From positions 13,176,539-13,240,538 of the forward strand of contig NC_087070.1 of NCBI RefSeq assembly GCF_963678635.1: a stretch of DNA of 64,000 nucleotides, read 5' to 3'. The stretch's first letter is position 1, and each line of letters begins with the position of its first letter. Position numbers and translations under genes: made by a program. Below are positions 23,881 through 34,016 of this stretch, one piece after another. The notes under the pieces were generated by a model that was not told the origin of the DNA, did no database searches, and saw only the letters and a program-made list of their open reading frames with translations. This stretch comes from Symsagittifera roscoffensis (lineage: Eukaryota > Xenacoelomorpha > Acoela > Convolutidae).

Positions 23881-25085
23881 TCAAAAATGATTTTTCGAAA
23901 TCATGCGGAACAAATGAACAACTCGGGTAAATCCTGCGGACACAAAAGGAATTTTTCGCGTGTGCTATCTCTTAGTTTTATCTTCACACTATGGAAATAG
24001 TTTTTAACTGTGTTTTGAACTGTAAAATTTATAAGGACTTATAATTCATGTACTGTCCTGTAGAAAATATATCTCCGTTTTTTACTTTAAGGATGGATGA
24101 AATACATCACAATAAAGGAGTTTTTGTATCACCGGTTATGTTTTAATCTAGATTATTAGTATATACCATCGATCATTCTTATAATGTCGTCTAAGTCACA
24201 ATCAAAAAAAAGTGACACAAATCAGAACCTTGAATGATAAACACTGACTGATTCTCAGGTAACTGATTGGCAAGTTTTTGTGTAATTTCATTTTCTGCTA
24301 CAAAGATTCCGTTATATTCAAATGCTTGAGCACCTAGATGTGATCGATTTTTGTTGTTTATTGTAACAACTGTATAAACATTACTTGGATGTAATTCTGG
24401 TTCAATATGCTTTGCTTCAATCTTTCGTTTCTCCTCAGGTCTTTCTCTGCCATCTACGAATGTAAACCTTCCCTCAGTAATGTTTCGGTACAAAGAAGGT
24501 TATGATATTTCTGAAATGGCAGCCACACAATCTCCTTTCAAATACATTTGCTCGGGTTGAAGAATGTGTCCTTTTAATGTCGCAAGAATTATGAGGATAC
24601 TCCTGTCCTTTTCCACTCATTTTCACCCCTGTTTGTTTTTGTTCTAAGTCACAATCGAAAATGTGACTAAAATCAGAACTTTGAATCATAAACATGACTG
24701 ATTCTCCGGTAAATGAACTGCAACTTTTTGTGTAAATTTGTCTACTGATACATATATTCCGTTATTTATTCAAATGCTTGATCACCTAGATGTTCTCAAT
24801 TTTTTTTTATGGCTACAACTATACCTGGATATAATCCTGGTTCAAAATGCATTGGTTCAACCTTTTGTTACTCCTCACGACTTTCTCTGCCATCTACGAA
24901 AGTAAACTTTCCCTCAGTAACGTTTTGGTACAAAGAAGGTTATGATATTTCTGAACTGGTTACCTCCCATTCTCCTTTCAAGTTTATTTGCTCAGATAGA
25001 AAGTTTGTAAAAGAACCAAAACTTTTATTCGGATAATAATTAAAAGAAGCGTAAGAAACTAACTCAATAGTAGTAGAAGTTGAGG
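23881..25085 (-). pseudogene. Polinton penton (minor capsid)-like protein with 5' half duplicated
   Basis: The gene reads TIELVSYAS at about 25075, then GEWEV, NVTEGKFTFVDGRE and ESVMFMIQSSDFSHIF. It then repeats itself: 24560-24191 again carries NITEGRFTFVDGRERPEEKRK and GAQAFEYNGIFVAEN. The last third (RTVHEL, KIKLRDST, ISKNHF) ends at 23881. The intact family member is about 275 codons (compare 36306-37133); this gene is about 400 codons long because of the internal duplication and is full of stops. A single jelly-roll penton role is inferred from size and order. Confidence 0.5.
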
Positions 25086-25104
25086 ATGATCAGGGGGGAA
25101 GTGG

Positions 25105-25610
25105 AAGATTTAACTTTGGGTATAGAGTATACTGTGTATTAGGATACGGAAAACCAATGGTGAGGTTTCATGGTAAGACAATGGTGAGAAAAACATTTTT
25201 TTTTTGGATTTTGTGTGGAAATGTCAAGTTTTTTCGCAAAAATGTTGGCGCGTGTCAAGTAATTTGTAAAAATTAAAGATTAACTACGTGTAGGTTGTGT
25301 AAAGAAGTTTTTTCTTTAGTTTTTTGGAACATGGTAAGTCAATGGTAAGAGTTTTCGTGTAAAAACTTAGAGGATTTATCGGAAAAAAAAATAAAAAAAT
25401 TTCAAAAAGTTAATAACACGATAAGTTTAGCTATAAAGCATCCTAATTTATTAAAAAATCTACATTCTATGTACTTGAAGCAAAGCTGAAATCTGCTGAA
25501 ACTTCAAAAAAAAACAAATTTTTGAGAAAAAAATTAAAATTACAAAGAAAAAATATAAATCACTTTGAAATTCACCGCAACTTTATAATGAAACACAAAC
25601 AAAATACTAC
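25105..25610 (+). repeat. Polinton B terminal repeat
   Basis: Homologous to 18800-19240 and, inverted, to 46560-47110; shared blocks include ATGGTAAGTCAATGGTAAGAG, GGATTTTGTGTGGAA and ACTACGTGTAG. It lies just outside the 3' end of the polymerase gene and directly against the truncated penton of Polinton A. Confidence 0.6.
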
Positions 25611-25671
25611 TTCCTACAAAAGTTTAACACATTGCATCACTTGTTACCAACTTATTACTTTGCATGAGTTC

Positions 25672-27627
25672 TTATAAGTTCAATGGTTTTGTATGAATTC
25701 CATCATCTTGAACTTGTCTTTTTGGATAAAAATAGCTTAGTCCTTTCTTTGTCTGTTCATATGTAGCAACCATATGATTTATAGTTCTGAATCCTCTATT
25801 AGTAGAGGTAAGATTAACTGCTTCATCGAGCACTCTTAAGTTCTTTGCATTGAGTCCATCTCCATAATCTTCTAGAACTCGTTTATTCAAACCTTTACTG
25901 CTGAATTTGATCTTGTCTGACTTGTTGTCATAGCAGCAATAAGTTTTGCTACACAAACAGAGCATTTCTGTACATCTCACTTCTTCTTTAAAAAGTCCCG
26001 TTTCCCGCTTAACTTGTTTTTTTGCGTACTGCAACACCTTCTGGGGAAGAAATTAGATTTTGCATCTGCTCTGAAAGAGTCTCTGCAGTAATTTTCCCTC
26101 ATTTTTTCCCAAATGTCTCTTTTTTCTGGTTGGATACAGCCGTATAAATCCTCTTCCGCAAGTGCCAAGTAAAGTGAGTCTGTATCCATCTTCAACTCTT
26201 CAAATTTGTTTGCATTACAGAACTTATCAAAGAAGTTATAGTAGAGATCCAACATTTTCAGCTTTGCATACTGAAGTATTAAAAATCCAATAATGATGGG
26301 TTCTCTGTGTTCAATGGCGGATTTCAGCAGTTCGACCTCATAAAAACCTTTCTCCACTGTGTTGAGTCTTTTAAACAGTCGTTCATTGATTGTGTTACGA
26401 GTTTTTTCATCGTTGAGATATATGTGATTGTATGCCTGGAACTATCCATGGTCTGATATCCATAGGAGGAATTGCCTAAAAGCTTCATCGTTTCTGCTAC
26501 AACTCCTGACAAAGGGTTTTCATCTCTTTCTCTTCTAGCATCAACCACTGATTGAACCAAAATTATTGAAACATTTCCGAGGATAATAACTGTCACAGCT
26601 AGGGCACCAAAAGCACTGGAAGAAACTATCTATATCATTTGTATGAATGATATAATTGTTAAACCTCGGTATCTTAAATGTTTTATCAATTCTTCCGATA
26701 CTTTGTCGAGCTTGTTCTCCTACGTATTATCCTTCCTGGATACCGAAATTGTATACAAAGATGTTTCTTCGCACAATCTTTTTGACGGCAGGTAAGTCTT
26801 CTACAGAAACGCCACAAAATTGTTACGATGACAACCATATTTTAATATAAATTCTGTAAAATTTCTGAATGTGTGAGAGATGAGATCCTTGTGTCCATTC
26901 AAGTACATTGCCAATGCGCGGAAAAGACACAAATGATCTTTGTAAGGTTTCTTGTCTTTGTGAGATAAAAGACAGTTAACAGAAGGGTTTTTCAATAGGG
27001 GTTTGGGTAAGACAGAGTCTTGACATCCCATTGGAATGTTTTTCAGCAAAGCAGCAAAAATTGTAACATTAATAATCAACTTGAATCTCCATTTTGTGTT
27101 CTGGCGTTCATGGGCGTCGAAATATCGATATTCCCCAGTCTCAGTATTTTGAAGAACAAACCTCAGAGCAATGTTGATTTTAGCGGCAGAATCGAGCTTA
27201 TTGAAGACTTCCTCTAGTTTCTCGTTGATTATCTTAGTATCTAACTTGGACATTTGGAAGTTAAATACCTTATGTCTCCCATTTTCCATCTCCGTATCCA
27301 CAAGAAAAGGTTGACAAGCACTATGTTCTTCCTTTAGTTTTTCACCATCTTTCTTTTCTTCCTCCACAATCTTGTCCAAGTCAGCTACAGTATCACTGGG
27401 CTTCCGTAGTTTAGTTCCATGTTCTTTTCTCCGATGTTGTTGGAGAGAGTTGTAACATGGGAACTCTTTTTCGCAAGACGAACAAACCGGAACTTGGAAT
27501 ACTTACAATCAGGACAAGAAATAACTCCTTTAGCACACCTCTTTCGATGTGGAGCTACGTTTTGGCGAATGTACATAATTTCCCATTCTTCACACTTGAC
27601 TTTCTCATTTCGATTAAGAGCAGGCAT
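25672..27627 (-). pseudogene. Polinton protein-primed DNA polymerase B, internally deleted
   Basis: The minus-strand start at 27627 is MPALNRNEKVKCEEW, an N-terminal zinc-finger region (one Cys of the first pair is Trp; RQNVAPHRKRC and ISCPDC remain). 27379-26801 continues the N-terminal domain. At about 26590-26610 the sequence jumps to QSVVDARRERDENPLSGVV and KLLGNSSYGYQ, which is polymerase motif B. Motif C is MDTDSLYLAL (about 26165-26195). A Cys-rich C-terminus (LCLCSKTYCCYD) and KGLSYFYPKRQ end the gene at 25672. The exonuclease domain and motif A are gone, and there are three or more frame changes. Only about 650 codons remain, well short of the 1000 or more usual for the family. It could not polymerise. 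Confidence 0.85.
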
Positions 27628-28044
27628 TATCTAAAATAAAAATTGGGACTTTGGAAATATTTCAAAGTTAAAAACTCGAAGTACCAGTTGAAAGAAAATA
27701 CTTACTTTTTTCTTTTCGTGGAGTAACGAAATGTAAATTCTGAAGTAAAATTCAAATAACTGTTTCTGATTGGCAAACAAAATGAATGATTTATCCCAAT
27801 AAAATAAGCGTATTTATACCAAAAATGTCGTCGTCGCCTACGCAATTTTCCTTTTATGATAATGACGTCATTCTGTAAATAGAATTGACGTCACCACTTA
27901 CGCAGTTTTCCGTTTATGGTAATGACGTCATCGCTTACGTAATTGCTTCGAAAATTCTAGAATTTTCCAGAAAAATTTTCAACCAATCAGAACTAAGCAG
28001 TTTTTAGACATAAGTTCGGATCAAAAACAATCATTTTTGAAAAA
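27628..28044. promoter_or_regulatory. divergent promoter with three CRE/ATF sites
   Basis: This gap lies between the polymerase start (27627, minus) and a small ORF (28045, plus). A 60-bp segment beginning CGCAATTTTCC at 27841 is repeated from 27901. TGACGTCA or its near-perfect form lies at 27863-27870, 27886-27893 and 27923-27930. GATTGG (an inverted CCAAT box) is near 27769. Such sites bind CREB/ATF proteins. Function here is inferred from position and sequence only. Confidence 0.6.
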
Positions 28045-28636
28045 ATGTCAAATAAAAAACATTTGAACTTCCTCGAGTTACTCTACAAGAAAGAACAAAA
28101 TATTCCGAGTGATTTCCTTATTGATGAAATCGATGTAGATTCTTACTTTTTTCACACTTTTAAGGACGTTTATGTTGTCCAAAATAGAGTTCTCCTACTA
28201 TATAAAGGTTTCTTTACGGAAATTTACTCAATCAAGAGTTTACTGTTGATCCACTTATTACGTATCAAAGAAGCTATAAACTTACTGCTGAGTTACACCT
28301 GACTAGAAAAAAATTTTTATTTATTTTAGAAAGTCGTATGATAAAAATTCAAAGTCTCTTTTTATTCCCTACCCAACTCCCAAACTTGTCAAAACTCCTC
28401 AGCAAAGTTCTTCATTACTCCATTTGTTTAAAGATATTCAAAGTTCAAATTCTTGCTTGATCAGGTTTGGAACCAGATTTCCAGAGATTTGCTTTGAAAA
28501 ACTCATCAATTTTGAGTTATCGTCTCAAATCTATATCAAAATAAAAGAAATTGACTATCTACTCAAAAATCAGCGATTTCTTATTTCTTATTTTGACAGC
28601 AAACATTTAGTCATTTGTTTTTGCGATTGCTTTTAA
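28045..28636 (+). pseudogene. small Polinton ORF of unknown function
   Basis: The first part, 28045-28302 (MSNKKHLNFLELLYKKEQN, IDEIDVDSYFF), is followed in another frame by 28424-28636 (KDIQSSNSCLIRFGTRFPEICFEK, LISYFDSKHLVICFCDCF). The most likely reading is one protein of about 190 codons with a frameshift near 28300-28420. The C-terminus is Cys- and Phe-rich. No domain is recognised. It is divergent from the polymerase gene and shares its promoter, so it was probably expressed together with the polymerase. Confidence 0.5.
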
Positions 28637-29185
28637 TTATGTTTTTAGTTATTTGAAAGATTTAAGTCCATAAAAGGTAAATTTTTCTCTGATTGGATAC
28701 GACAACTAAAACAAAAATGAACATTTTTGAGACTGATAACGACAATGTGTAAAATGGAGCTTTGTTTCCGATTGGACACAACTTTTCTATATCAATCCCA
28801 AAAAAGGAAACTGAAATCTGATTGGATACGACTGCAATCCAAATAAGAAAAATTCATACTGATTGTTTAAGCGCACACATTCGAATTGAAGGTACCCCTC
28901 TCTCTTATCTAAAAGTTGTTTTATTTTCAACTTAACTACCGTCAACTAGCTCCTCTCTCAGCTTTGAACATTTTAATGTCATTTTAACCACCGTCAACTA
29001 CTTCTCTTGCTTTGTAAATCTTGTTTTTTATCTGAATCTTTTACTTATTCAACTTATCTTGCGACTTATTGCTCAAAATGATCTTCTCAGTGCAAATCAA
29101 CAACCTTATGTTCTCGGTAGAATTTTCGGCTGATTTAAAACAAATTCAACTGTGAGAAACAGTTTGTTGAGTTTTTCTAGCACGG
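28637..29185 (+). promoter_or_regulatory. leader of ORF-X with repeated GATTGGATACGAC boxes
   Basis: CTGATTGGATACGAC occurs at about 28690 and 28819, with weaker versions near 28769 (CGATTGGACACAAC) and 28858 (CTGATTG). GATTGG is the reverse of a CCAAT box. CTACCGTCAACTA and CACCGTCAACTA form a second pair near 28938-29000. Part of this leader is homologous to 44345-44600 in Polinton C. Confidence 0.4.
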
Positions 29186-29560
29186 ATGGACATCTCAACC
29201 CAAGTCTGGCACATGGTGGAAGTGATGCGAAGGGATTTCAGCGAGCATCATATGATGCAAGTTCCCATCACAGAAAACCAACCTGGAACCATGCAAATGA
29301 TGGCGGAAGTGTCTGAGCATGTGGGAATGAACTATCCCGAGATTCCTGACTCTAGATATGTGGCTCAAACATTCGACGATTTCCTCTTTCCTTGAGAAGA
29401 GGGATCTGTGGACAACCCAATTACCATCGAAGAGGATGAGGGGTTCTCTGAGCCAAGAACTCCAGTCAGCGAACCACCAGTGATGGAGGCAAGACCAGCT
29501 TTGCGCTCCATTGAGAACTTGCAAAATTCTTCAGCTGCTCGACAGCTCTTTGATTTGTAA
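29186..29560 (+). pseudogene. ORF-X, conserved Polinton protein of unknown function
   Basis: ATG at 29186 gives 124 codons to TAA at 29558, with one in-frame TGA at about 29393 (FLFP then stop then EEGS). The matching gene in Polinton C (44345-43959, minus) has a Cys codon at that point, so the stop is a mutation. The N-terminal half is helical-looking and methionine-rich (HMVEVMRRDFSEHHMM). The C-terminal half is acidic with a Pro-rich patch (ITIEEDEGFSEPRTPVSEPP). It is conserved between two diverged elements, so it was once under selection. No fold recognised; a virion or regulatory role is possible. Confidence 0.55.
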
Positions 29561-30905
29561 ATAAATTGTTTATTGTTTTGTGTTTTGTAATTTAATTTCT
29601 TTGCATCAAGTAGTTTTTTTTAAAAGAGATAGGAACAAAGAAATAAGATCATTGAAAAATTTGTTTAAAAAATTGTATAGGCAAAAAGTTTTTTTGAAAA
29701 ATTTGTAAAATTCATTTTAAAAAACAAACTAATTTTACAATTAGTAAATATTTTTAAAAAAATTTATCTTAAGATGATAAAAAATTGAATCATTTTCGAA
29801 ATTTGTGAAAAATTTCACAACATTTTCACACACAAGATAAGAAATCACTACAGTTTTTGCACACATGTTAATAACTTTAAAATAATTTTGCACCATGCAC
29901 CAATATTTTTTGCATACTTGTTAATAAAAAAGAAAATCTTGTAAGTTAAGAAAAATTTCATTAAATATTTTCGCATTTTAAAGAAAACTGAAAGAAAATT
30001 TTCTTGCAATAATTCTTGTTGTCTTGTGTTTTGTAGTTTAATTTCTTTCAATCTAGTAATTTTTGTTTTAAAGAGATAGGAACAAAGAGATGAAGTCAAT
30101 AAAATAAAATTTGTAAAAAAACTGAAAAGGTAAAACTTTTTTTAAAAAATTTGTTGAAAAAATTTGTAAAAATCTAATTATTTATGGAATTGGTAAATAT
30201 TTTTGCAAAGTTTTGTTGTAAAGATGGCAAGAAAATAAACCAGTTTTAGCATCTTGTAAAAATGACAAAAAAATTATTTCAATTTTTGCAAACATATTAA
30301 AAAAGTTTACATTAATTTTTGCACCATGCCAACATTTTTATAATATTTTTGGCACACTTGTTTAAAAAGTCAAAGGAAATCTTGCAAATTAAGAGAAAAC
30401 GCTTATATATTTTCGGCTTTTTAAAAAAAATGGGACAAGATTTTCTTGCACTGTTGAAAACTAAAGTTTATGAAATTCTTTGTTCTGTTTTTGATCATTA
30501 AAAATTCATCAAAAAAATTAAAAAAACAATGTATTAACATAGGTAATAGTACTCAAAGTCATCAAAAATGAAAAGTTTTCAGCAAGTAATTAACAAGTTT
30601 TTACAATAAACTTTTGCGTTTTTCGCACATGCATAAGAAAAAAGAAATCAGAAATTTGCATTTGTTTCAAGTAAAACCACAAAAAAATTTGCATCTAACA
30701 CCAAAATTTTATGAAAATCTTTGCACATTTGTAAAGAAAACCAAAACAAATTTTACAACTTTTAAAAAAAGTTAATTAAACTTTTACAAACTTGTTGAAA
30801 AAATCAAATCAAAATTTGCATCGAACACTTTTTGCACACCTGTTGAAAATTACTTTTTATTCGTTGAAAAAAACTAATTTCAAACAAAACAATTTTGACA
30901 AGATT
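29561..30905. repeat. AT-rich spacer with about 440-bp tandem repeat
   Basis: The block TTTTGTAATTTAATTTCTTT followed by AAAGAGATAGGAACAAAGA occurs near 29585-29640 and again near 30030-30085, and the following 350 bp also align, giving two units of about 440 bp. A weaker third unit may reach 30860. The matching gap in Polinton C (43620-43958) is only about 340 bp, so the spacer has expanded here. No gene seen. Confidence 0.55.
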
Positions 30906-31241
30906 TTAACAAGCCAATTTTAAATTATTAATCGAAAAACTGATACGCTCATTAATTAAAAAACCATAACTATCAATGAAACAATCAACAATTTTCAATA
31001 AATAAGTCTCATTTTTTGGGTTTTGAACTTCTCGAATCCTTTCCGAAAAAGCTGATCCAAAATTCTGAATGGCCGCAAGCTTCTGAGCAGAACTGAGATA
31101 ATGTCTCTTGAATACCGGAAAAACACTGGGTATTTTTTCCGGTATTCTACATTTCAGGTTTTGTTCGGCTGTACGATTCAATTGATTGAAAACTTCACCT
31201 CTTGATGAAATAACAATGGAATAAAATCTGTATTTGTACAA
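30906..31241 (-). pseudogene. ORF-Y, conserved Polinton protein of unknown function
   Basis: A 111-codon open run on the minus strand. The stretch EVFNQLNRTAEQNLKCRIPEK and the end (LKIVDCFIDSYG) are matched by plus-strand sequence at 43318-43612 in Polinton C (EVFSELNRAVEQNLKCRIPEK; LKIVECFIDAF). The run opens at a TTG, so the true start probably lies upstream or in a lost exon. It is convergent with ORF-X across the AT-rich spacer. No domain recognised. Confidence 0.5.
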
Positions 31242-31259
31242 AGTTTATATACAGTCAAC

Positions 31260-31640
31260 AATTTTGTAAGAAAAATGATATTAAATTAATTTTTGCAAAA
31301 ATTGATGGAGCGATGATTCGATTAATACTAAGTGAAATTTGCAGTTTTCCACTGGGAAAAATGATGAATGGTTAGATACACAGTAGTCTTGAGTAACAAT
31401 GAACTTTTAATTAAAGTTTTCTGAGACAGAGATAAAAATAGATTTTGCATTGTAACCCAAATAAAAGTGGGATATGCTTGACACATAGCAGATACCATCA
31501 CCGAGTACTTGTTGAAAAAGATTTTTATCTACACTGAATTGCTTATATAGTAGTTCCATCACCTACGCAACGTCCATATTTGGATCATCCCCGACTCATT
31601 ATTCCATATAAGGTAATAATACCTTATTTGGAATGTACAG
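31260..31640 (-). pseudogene. ORF-Z region, homologous to 42880-43205
   Basis: On the minus strand this segment aligns with the plus strand of Polinton C at 42860-43150 (shared GATGTAGATGACTCAC, TCATTGTTACTCAAGACTACTG, AATCTTTTTCAAC). It lies just upstream of ORF-Y and in the same direction. Open runs are short and broken in both elements. It is probably a third small gene, or the first part of ORF-Y. A stem-loop lies at its 5' side (31601-31634). Confidence 0.35.
31601..31634 (-). repeat. 15-bp-arm stem-loop near ORF-Z
   Basis: Arms 31601-31615 and 31620-31634 pair with one mismatch around a 4-nt loop (core ATAAGGTA/TACCTTAT). The aligned place in Polinton C (42894-42908) has AGGGT/ACCCT, so one base pair has changed on both sides. 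Confidence 0.55.
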
Positions 31641-31736
31641 TGAGTCATCTACATTTCCTAATTTCTATATACTTTTAATTATCATTATTTTGAAATATCT
31701 ACTACTGATCAGTTGGCTCTGAGGCTCAAATCAAAA

Positions 31737-32285
31737 ATGAAATCACGAAAAGATATCATTACCGACTATATTGAGTTTCGTAAGAACCGGAAAAGAATTG
31801 GGAAATTTTCTTGGTCCCAAAAACCCTACAACGGAAAAATTTAATTTGAACCTTGCTTCCAATTGCTAAAGAAAAATGGATCGGGACAAATCGAAAAAAC
31901 CCAACAAGTCTATCTTGGTTAAAATGAAGGGGAAATAATATAAGTGATACGGAATACTGTTATTCACGATGCTCAAAACCTTTGACTCGTTCCTGTATTG
32001 AAACCCTATTCTGACAAAGACTCAACCATGGAGTAGGAACTTGCGAACTGTCATGCGGTATATGACGTAGCAATATACAAGAAGAGAAGGGTGTGTGTCA
32101 CAATCAAGAAGTACAGTGTGAACAAACCACCCTACCTTCAGATTCGACTCTTCACTGCAAAGGAGAACGAAGTCTTGAAGCAAGTTGCCTATGTTAACTA
32201 TACTTTGAACGAATTTAAAGAACTCGCCCTAATCTTGGGAGATTTTATGTTTGTTGAGAACTGTAATGTTCGAAAATTTTGTTGA
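31737..32285 (+). pseudogene. PC4-like (single-strand DNA-binding coactivator) domain protein, tentative
   Basis: The frame from ATG 31737 (MKSRKDIITDYIEFRKNRKR) runs with stops to a clean stretch at about 32035-32285. The clean part reads AVYDVAIYKKRRVCVTIKKY, then PYLQIRLF and YTLNEFKELALILGDFMF. The pattern of a basic strand, a Y-x-x-I-R strand and a final helix of the type L-x-E-F-x-x-L resembles the PC4 domain, which binds single-stranded DNA. I have no search result, so this is inference. It is plausible in a replicating DNA element. No counterpart was found in Polinton C, which is deleted here. Confidence 0.35.
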
Positions 32286-32409
32286 GTGATGTAATCATAG
32301 TAATGTAGATCAAACATTCATCTTCTTGAATCATTTTTCAAAATTTCTTTGAGCTGAGCAGTATGAGTTGGAAAATTGGTTTTTCCAGAATTCTTGTTTT
32401 AAAGCTTCA

Positions 32410-33666
32410 AAATGAATTGGGATTTTTTCATATCGTCTTACAAAAATGTCCCAAAAATTTTCACTAGGTGTTTTGGAATCTCAAAACTTACAAAAATTGC
32501 TAGATTTGGATACAGAATCACAAATTTCTCAATTTGAGTGGACTTTGCATAATGGAAGACGAAAACTTTTTCTGACTTATTGTTCATATATTAAAGAAAA
32601 AGATCTTATAGAGTATCGTAGAAAAGGAAACAATTGAAAAAACCATCAGAAAATTCAGTTGGAAATAGAAGAGTATGATAAACTGGTTGATTTTATCCCA
32701 TCGGTTATGTCTTATGAAGAAACATTCAAATATCTTTCATAATTATTGACGAATGCACTGGAGAAAATGAACGTTCAGAAGTTGAAGTAAATTCTCAGAA
32801 ATTTGGTTTAGATTAAGTATGACTTTTCATCAAATGCAAAAAGAAAAACTTCTTTCTTTGTACCTGTATTGTTTTGGACCCAAACAACAATTTGAAAGAA
32901 ATGGACCAAAATTTTCCTTTGGGGGGTTTGATTGGATACGGAAATTCCTGTATGGATTACTTTTCTGCAAATTCGAAAATTTTTAGACTTCATTTAGTTT
33001 TACATGATGCAGCTGGATCTGTGAAATCTACTACTTATAAGGGACCTGGTTATTGTTATGATTTACCTAGAATACCAAGTTCTTGTTTTCTTGATCACGT
33101 GGCTGGATTGTTCTTCTGTTTATATGTTGAAGTTTTTGCTTCATCAGTATATGCATTATTCGATTGTTAGTCATTTTAATCAAAAAATTCAGCAAAAAAC
33201 AGTTAACATCATAATCCTAGTTGTTTTGGATATTGAGTTTATTGAAAAGAAAGTAGTGAAAGTGTTAGGAGTTTATCAAAATGGACAAACTGTGGGATTT
33301 TCCTTTCTTTTTGCCAAAAAGTTCAAAGCTACAACTCAGACTGCTTGACGTACGAAGAATCTTCATGGAATTATTTCGAACCGTGGCCGTGAAAAATATA
33401 CTGAGCTCAAAAAACATTAAAAAAAGTGAAAGCTCCAGAAACGGAGTTTTTGCAAAAGTTATGAAAAATGTAAAACTCTGTTAGAAATTTTGGAAACAAA
33501 GGTTAAAAACTTGGATGACTACGCATGCCCAAAAATTCAGAATTTGATTTTCATAGATGAAGAATATGGTTGGAGGTGTAGCTAATACCCATTTCGTCAT
33601 GCAAATACTCTTCACTGTGCAGAAAGAAAAGCTTTTGTATACGGAACATGGACTCGATATTTTTAA
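32410..33666 (+). pseudogene. large unrecognised Polinton gene, broken
   Basis: Runs 32446-32637, 32874-33170, 33058-33348 and 33281-33484 lie in alternating frames, and a last piece to 33666 reads ACPKIQNLIFIDEEYGWRC and LHCAERKAFVYGTWT. Together they suggest one protein of about 400 codons. The C-terminal CAERKAF and the two Cys near YGWRC might bind metal. Its 3' end is also present, inverted, in Polinton C (42705-42830). It sits just upstream of the packaging ATPase. I cannot name a family. Confidence 0.45.
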
Positions 33667-34016
33667 TTCAATTCTAAATAATCTAATTAGTTTTGTATTG
33701 TCCTGTTTTTGAAAATTAAATCTTAGTCATTATCAATTTTTTCATTCCAAAGTTGAGATGTGAGATGAATGTGACAAGCAATTTAGTTTAGGAGATTTTA
33801 TTTTTGATGAGAAGAATGATGAACGAAAATCATGGAAGTAATTTGGACGTACGTGTAATAGATCTCTTTTATTTTTTATGTGCCAACTTCTTGTCATAGT
33901 TTTAATACTAGCATGTGAAATTGTTCGAATACTGTTATCAACTACATGTGAAGAATCAAGAGATTGGGTAGCAATTTTATCAAGTAGAGTTGGTTATAAT
34001 TTACTATCTCCAGACT

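Larger units (their letters stand above)
19312..23982 (-). repeat. 2335-bp tandem duplication in Polinton A
   Basis: The marker CTTAGTTTTATC is at 23971 and 21636 (offset 2335). Each unit holds the end of penton, core, major capsid and protease in the same order. The copies differ at roughly one base in ten by eye, so the duplication is fairly old. Confidence 0.8.
18620..25085 (-). mobile_element. Polinton A, right half, minus strand, internally duplicated
   Basis: Reading down the minus strand: penton (25085-23881), core (about 23871-23535), major capsid (about 23538-22250), protease (about 22250-21660), then a second 3' end of penton, core, capsid and protease, ending in a terminal repeat near 18800-19240. 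Polymerase, integrase and ATPase genes are absent, so this is the capsid-side half of an element truncated at the start of its penton gene, where it abuts the terminal repeat of Polinton B. All genes are broken. Gene identities rest on order, on homology with Polinton B, and on known Polinton content. Confidence 0.75.
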
